DNA of 33,646 nt from assembly GCA_036274645.1 (NCBI GenBank), contig DASUFH010000080.1, positions 1 through 33,646 on the forward strand, in the 5' to 3' direction. Made by a program: the position numbers and the translations under genes. The stretch's first letter is position 1. Every line of letters begins with the position of its first letter. Origin of the DNA: DASUFH01 sp036274645 (lineage in GTDB: Bacteria; Acidobacteriota; Terriglobia; 20CM-2-55-15). Below the pieces are notes generated by a model. It was not told the DNA's origin and searched no databases. It was given only the letters and a program-made list of their open reading frames with translations. Below, piece by piece: positions 29,751-33,646 of this stretch.

Positions 29751-30020
29751 ATGAGCTTAAACAAGGATTTGAAGGGCAACATTATCGGCCAGTATCGCGT
29801 GCACGCTACAGACACGGGATCGCCGGAAGTCCAGATCGCGTTGCTGAGTGAGCGGATTACGTACCTCACGGAGCATTTCAAGACACACAAGAAAGATCAT
29901 GGATCGCGGCGGGGTCTGTTGAAGATCGTAGGCACGCGCCGGCGCTTGCTCGATTACCTGCGGCAGCACAACATCGATCGCTATCGCGATGTGATTGGAA
30001 AGTTGGGCATCCGTAAGTAG
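29751..30020 (+). CDS. rpsO: 30S ribosomal protein S15
   Basis: 89 residues, the normal length. Motifs are DTGSPEVQIALLSERI, LTEHFKTHKKDHGSRRGL and RRRLLDYLRQHN. S15 is a primary binder of the 16S rRNA central domain. In other bacteria S15 represses its own mRNA through the leader; because the leader here is the truB 3' end, any such control would have to use that sequence. It is followed by a terminator and then pnp, the widespread rpsO-pnp order. Confidence 0.97.
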   Translation: MSLNKDLKGNIIGQYRVHATDTGSPEVQIALLSERITYLTEHFKTHKKDHGSRRGLLKIVGTRRRLLDYLRQHNIDRYRDVIGKLGIRK

Positions 30021-30070
30021 ATAGCGCATTCTGCATTATGGAATAGCGCTCGACCGCAATTCAGATAAAG

Positions 30071-30100
30071 AAAACCCGGGGCATGCGCTTCGGGTTTTTT
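30071..30100 (+). terminator. intrinsic terminator between rpsO and pnp
   Basis: Arms AAAACCCG (30071-30078) and CGGGTTTT (30091-30098) with a 12-nt loop, ending in a T-run. It probably separates most rpsO transcripts from pnp, with partial read-through; no strong separate pnp promoter is evident in the remaining gap. Confidence 0.75.
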
Positions 30101-30134
30101 CGTTTTGTCGCAAGAGGAGAAGGAGAACAATTCA

Positions 30135-32243
30135 ATGAACGTTCATAAAGTCAGCGCGACCGTTGGAGAGCGGGAGCTCTCTATTGAGGTCGGAAAGCTG
30201 GCCAAGCAGGCCGATGGCGCGGCGTATGTGCGCTACGGCGACACCGTGGTTCTAGTCACGGCGTGTTCGGCAAGGGAGCCCAGACAGGGTCTGGATTTCT
30301 TTCCCTTGACCGTCGATTATCGGGAAAATTTTTATGCCGCCGGCAAGATCCCCGGCGGTTTTTTCAAGAGAGAAGGAAAACCGTCTGAGCGCGAAGTGCT
30401 GACCAGCCGGATGATCGATCGTCCGATCCGGCCGCTGTTTCCGGAGGGGTATCAGAACGAGACCCAGGTGATTGCGCTGGTGCTGTCCGCCGATCCGGAT
30501 GTCGATCCGTCCATGCACGCCATCGTAGGCGCTTCCACGGCGCTGTATTGCTCGAACATCCCGTTTTTCCAGCCGATCGCCGCGGTGCGGGTCGGCCTGA
30601 TTGACGGCCGGTACTATCTCAATCCGACCTATGCGGAACTGAAGGAGAGCCGCCTGAATCTGGCGGTGGCCGGCATGGAAGACGGCATCGTGATGGTGGA
30701 GGCCGGCGCCCAGGAAGTTTCCGAAGATGTGATGGTCGAAGCGTTGAACTTCGGTCACCAGGCGATCAGGGAAATCATCCTGCTTCAGAAGGCGCTTTAT
30801 GCGCAGATCCAGCCGAAGAAACGCGTGGTCACTCCGCCGGCCACAGATCCCGCCCTCGCGGCGGAGATCGAGAAGTTGATTCGCGCGGAGTTGGAAGACG
30901 CGCTCAATACAAAGAAATACGAGAAGAACGACAGCTATGCGCGGATCGACGCCGCCAAGGCCAAAGTCGTGGCGAACTATCCGGACGCCGCCGAAGATCA
31001 GGTCAAGCTGGTCAAGCGGTTGTTCAGCGAACTGAAGGAACGGATTTTCCGGGATCAGATCCTGCGCAAGCGGGAACGTCCCGACAAGCGGCGGTTCGAC
31101 GAAATCCGTCCGATCTGGATCGAAACGGGCCTGTTGCCGCGCACGCACGGTTCGGCGATTTTTACCCGCGGTGAGACTCAGGCTCTGGTCACCGCGACCC
31201 TGGGAACGGCGGACGACGCCCAACGGATGGACTGGCTGGAAGGCGAGGCCTACAAGCGGTTCATGATGCACTACAACTTTCCGCCATTTTCGGTCGGAGA
31301 GACCTCGCCGTTGCGCGGTCCCGGTCGTCGTGAAGTCGGACATGGCGCTCTGGCGGAGCGGGCCATGATTCCGGTCCTGCCGGGTGAAGAAGCCTGGCCG
31401 TATACCATCCGCGTGGTGTCCGACATCCTCGAATCCAATGGATCGTCGTCGATGGCCACCGTGTGCGGGGCGACCCTCTCCCTGATGGACGCGGGCGTTC
31501 CCATCAAATCGCCGGTGGCCGGCGTGGCCATGGGGCTTGTCAAGGAAGGCGATGACTATGCCATCCTGAGCGACATCGCGGGCGCCGAAGACCATTACGG
31601 CGACATGGATTTCAAGGTTGCCGGCACCAGTTCGGGCATCACGGCCCTGCAGATGGATATCAAGATTCCCGGCGTGACGTCCAAAATCATGGCCGAAGCT
31701 CTCGATCAGGCTCTGCGCGGCCGGCTCCACATCATGGAAAAGATCGTGGAGGCCATTCCCGCGGCGCGGTCCGAAATCTCGCAGTTTGCGCCGCGCATCT
31801 ACACGATGAAGATTCCCACCGACAAGATCCGCGACGTGATTGGTCCGGGCGGCAAGATGATCCGGTCGATCATCGAGCAGACCGGCGTCAAGATCGACGT
31901 GTCCGATGACGGGCGGGTCAGCATCGCGTCGTCCAACGGGCCTTCCGCTCATAAGGCGATTCAGATCATTTCCGACCTTACGGCGACTCCCGAAATCGGG
32001 AAAACCTACAAAGGCAAGGTGGTCCGGATTGCCGAGTTCGGGGCTTTCGTCGAGATCTTCCCGGGAACCGACGGTCTGTTGCATATCTCGGAGATTTCCG
32101 AGAATCGCATCCGTACCGTGCGGGACGAACTCACCGAAGGCGATCAGATTCTGGTCAAGGTTGTCGGACTGGAAGGCAACAAGATCAAGTTGTCACGCCG
32201 CGCGGTCCTTCGCGATCAGAAGGCCAAGACGGAACAGAAGTAG
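30135..32243 (+). CDS. pnp: polyribonucleotide nucleotidyltransferase (PNPase)
   Basis: 702 residues from the ATG at 30135, preceded by a long purine-rich Shine-Dalgarno (GAGGAGAAGGAG, about 30112-30123); the frame begins at a TTG (30105) that would place this site inside the gene. PNPase degrades RNA 3' to 5' by phosphorolysis and can add tails. Two RNase PH-like domains (about 1-220 and 320-550) are joined by an all-helical segment. The first has YRENFYAAGKIPGGFFKREG and the second FMMHYNFPPFSVGE. The KH domain (about 555-615) has IRDVIGPGGKMIRSI, and the S1 domain (625-695) has GKVVRIAEFGAFVEIFPGTD. No degradosome-type C-terminal extension is present. Confidence 0.97.
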   Translation: MNVHKVSATVGERELSIEVGKLAKQADGAAYVRYGDTVVLVTACSAREPRQGLDFFPLTVDYRENFYAAGKIPGGFFKREGKPSEREVLTSRMIDRPIRPLFPEGYQNETQVIALVLSADPDVDPSMHAIVGASTALYCSNIPFFQPIAAVRVGLIDGRYYLNPTYAELKESRLNLAVAGMEDGIVMVEAGAQEVSEDVMVEALNFGHQAIREIILLQKALYAQIQPKKRVVTPPATDPALAAEIEKLIRAELEDALNTKKYEKNDSYARIDAAKAKVVANYPDAAEDQVKLVKRLFSELKERIFRDQILRKRERPDKRRFDEIRPIWIETGLLPRTHGSAIFTRGETQALVTATLGTADDAQRMDWLEGEAYKRFMMHYNFPPFSVGETSPLRGPGRREVGHGALAERAMIPVLPGEEAWPYTIRVVSDILESNGSSSMATVCGATLSLMDAGVPIKSPVAGVAMGLVKEGDDYAILSDIAGAEDHYGDMDFKVAGTSSGITALQMDIKIPGVTSKIMAEALDQALRGRLHIMEKIVEAIPAARSEISQFAPRIYTMKIPTDKIRDVIGPGGKMIRSIIEQTGVKIDVSDDGRVSIASSNGPSAHKAIQIISDLTATPEIGKTYKGKVVRIAEFGAFVEIFPGTDGLLHISEISENRIRTVRDELTEGDQILVKVVGLEGNKIKLSRRAVLRDQKAKTEQK

Positions 32244-32256
32244 CGGCTTCGCCTGC

Positions 32257-32279
32257 AGGGGCGGTCTATGACCGCCCCT
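32257..32279. repeat. dispersed palindrome, copy B (also after pnp)
   Basis: A 10-bp perfect stem (AGGGGCGGTC, TAT loop, GACCGCCCCT) 13 nt after the pnp stop, between convergent genes. It repeats the core of copy A at 28127-28145. It could serve as a transcription stop for either flanking gene, but lacks a T-run. Confidence 0.8.
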
Positions 32280-32290
32280 ACAAGCTGCTT

Positions 32291-33646
32291 CTATCGGGCA
32301 AACGCCCGCAGATCCACTGTCTGTTTCGATGAACTTCCCACGTTGATCGCCTTACCCTGCTGTCCGGCCTGCTGTATGAGCGCGGGATCAAAATACTCAT
32401 AAGCGTCCAGAAACTCCCACGAAACGACATGGTAGTTTCCCGGAGGGATATTGCTCATCCGGAATTCCCCGCCGGGTCCGGTCGTAACCATACGGAACAA
32501 CTCGGGCCGGCTTCGTCCGGCGTCGGGAATCAGCACAACCGCCGCGCCGGGAACGGTTCGTCCGGTGGAGGCGGTGACGGTCCCTTCGATCTGGCCTACG
32601 CCCGATCCGAGCACGATTTCCAGCGCGCTGGGTTTTTCAGCCGGAAGGCGGAGAGATGCGCTCAAGGCGTCAACGTCTCCGAATCGGGCGCTCTTGACGT
32701 AGAAGCCTGGCGGCAGCCCCTCCACTCGCAGCCGGTATTCCGCGGTGGGGACACTGTCGATCCGGAACACGCCGTCAGGTCGGATGGCCTGTTGCGGTTG
32801 CCATTCCAGCTGCGGAGCGCGGCTGATCAGCGCGATTCGCAGCGCTCCAAACGCCGGCGCGCGCCCGGGCGCCTGGCCATCGACGCGTATCCGGCCCGTA
32901 ATGGAAGCTCCCCGGGCGACTCTCAGGACGACTCCGTCCACGTCTTCGCCGCCCACCGTCACAACCGTAACGCCGCGGGGTCTTTCGGCTTCCGCGTTGA
33001 TGGCCGCCGCTTCCATTGTCTGGAAGTATCGTTGACGTTCAGCCGGAGACATCGCCTGCAGCGCTGCCTCGTCGAGTTCCGGAAGGAATCCGGGACTCCA
33101 GTCGGGCAGATCCGCCATCAGCGTATACGAACCGGGAGGAACGTTCCGCACTTCGAACGTTCCGTCTGCGGGGTTGTAGGACTGATGGTCAGGCGCGCCG
33201 CCCACTGTCTCATCCTCCGCGACCACGCTGATAAAGGCCGATTGGGGCGGCCGGCCACTCGCGTCGTCGATGACGAGACCACGCACGGTGTGGTCGCGCT
33301 GGGGAGTGACGGAGAAATCGATTCCCGCGAGGTCCGATCCGGCGGTCACTCCAATGGCTGCAGCGGACGCCACGTCGGGAACTCCCGGATAGAAGGTCAA
33401 CGTGAAGTTCTGCAGAGACCGGTTCGCGATGCCTGGAGGGGCCGTCAGGAACGGAGGGTCAACGGGACTCGGCGTCAGGAGGTCTGTTGCAAAGACGCCG
33501 CCGCCCCCGGTAGCGAAGGAAGGGAAGTCCGGATTCCAGATTGATCCCCCACCCGCGCTGACGTAATACGCTCCGGGCGTCAGAAAGTAGAAACGGTATT
33601 CGCCGCGATCATCGGTCTCGGTGGAGAGAACGGTCTTCACGCGCTT
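32291..33646 (-). CDS. carboxypeptidase-regulatory-like repeat protein (partial, N-terminus outside window)
   Basis: The frame is open from the right edge to a stop at 32291; about 452 residues are seen. A GTG at 33640 is in frame, but the residues around it (KRVKTVLSTETDDRGEYRFY) are mid-domain, so the true start lies beyond the window. Repeated beta-sandwich units are clear: DDRGEYRFYFLTPGAYYVSA, DGTFEVRNVPPGSYTLMADL, DGVFRIDSVPTAEYRLRVEG and GGEFRMSNIPPGNYHVVSWE. Inserted between two units is a helical segment with LDEAALQAMSPAERQRYFQT. Such chains are abundant in acidobacterial surface proteins. It is convergent with pnp. Function unknown. Confidence 0.88.
   Translation of the reverse strand, partial: KRVKTVLSTETDDRGEYRFYFLTPGAYYVSAGGGSIWNPDFPSFATGGGGVFATDLLTPSPVDPPFLTAPPGIANRSLQNFTLTFYPGVPDVASAAAIGVTAGSDLAGIDFSVTPQRDHTVRGLVIDDASGRPPQSAFISVVAEDETVGGAPDHQSYNPADGTFEVRNVPPGSYTLMADLPDWSPGFLPELDEAALQAMSPAERQRYFQTMEAAAINAEAERPRGVTVVTVGGEDVDGVVLRVARGASITGRIRVDGQAPGRAPAFGALRIALISRAPQLEWQPQQAIRPDGVFRIDSVPTAEYRLRVEGLPPGFYVKSARFGDVDALSASLRLPAEKPSALEIVLGSGVGQIEGTVTASTGRTVPGAAVVLIPDAGRSRPELFRMVTTGPGGEFRMSNIPPGNYHVVSWEFLDAYEYFDPALIQQAGQQGKAINVGSSSKQTVDLRAFAR

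Noticed and set aside
30252..32084. 610-codon minus-strand open frame opposite pnp.
   Set aside because: It lies entirely inside pnp, whose domains are complete; its composition is typical of antisense frames.

Overview
This is a GC-rich chromosomal segment from a Gram-negative bacterium, most likely an acidobacterium or a close relative. The main pointers are several large secreted proteins built from carboxypeptidase-regulatory (CarboxypepD_reg-like) beta-sandwich repeats, a fused LptF-LptG permease (so an LPS-type outer membrane), and a conventional rimP-nusA-infB / rbfA-truB-rpsO-pnp block. The phylum is an inference; nothing in the window settles it.

Left accessory region (1-8.2 kb). 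It opens with the 5' part of a minus-strand G8-domain/beta-helix protein resembling animal CEMIP/TMEM2, preceded by the tail of a broken SMP-30/gluconolactonase gene. Next come a secreted EF-hand-type protein, an intact ParD-like antitoxin in front of a frameshifted ParE toxin, a DUF433/DUF5615 pair of toxin-antitoxin type, and a small basic protein. A tight three-gene group follows (4724-7760): a small acidic protein, an HNH endonuclease, and a large protein joining a PD-(D/E)XK-type nuclease, an SF1/DUF2075 helicase and a C-terminal S24 (LexA-like) peptidase domain. I consider this the best candidate for an unusual defence or DNA-processing system in the window.

Island boundaries. A complete initiator tRNA-fMet gene lies at 14283-14354 (minus strand) with its own promoter and terminator. 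The 44 bp covering its 3' half recur at 4485-4528 (identical) and 8141-8184 (one mismatch), each with a copy of the tRNA terminator. This is the footprint left by integrative elements that use a tRNA 3' end as attachment site. It splits 4.5-14.3 kb into two tandem segments. A broken tyrosine-recombinase fragment (about 13965-14115) and possible integrase C-terminal tails beside the two partial copies agree with this. The right-hand segment holds a three-gene minus-strand operon (13655 to 8536): repeat protein with a formylglycine-generating-enzyme-like domain, TPR/EF-hand membrane protein, and carboxypeptidase-regulatory repeat protein.

Middle (14.4-19.9 kb). Two adjacent minus-strand genes encode exported TIM-barrel-like proteins (one GH25-like). 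A phosphoribosyltransferase gene then overlaps convergently with the lptFG fusion gene.

Right core region (19.9-32.2 kb). A strong promoter and an attenuator-like hairpin precede rimP-nusA-infB. Two membrane glycosyltransferase genes (GT39-like and a GT2-GtrA fusion) lie between infB and the DUF503-rbfA-truB-rpsO-pnp group. These genes cover transcription elongation, translation initiation, ribosome maturation, tRNA modification and RNA decay. The window ends in another carboxypeptidase-regulatory repeat protein, cut off at the right edge.
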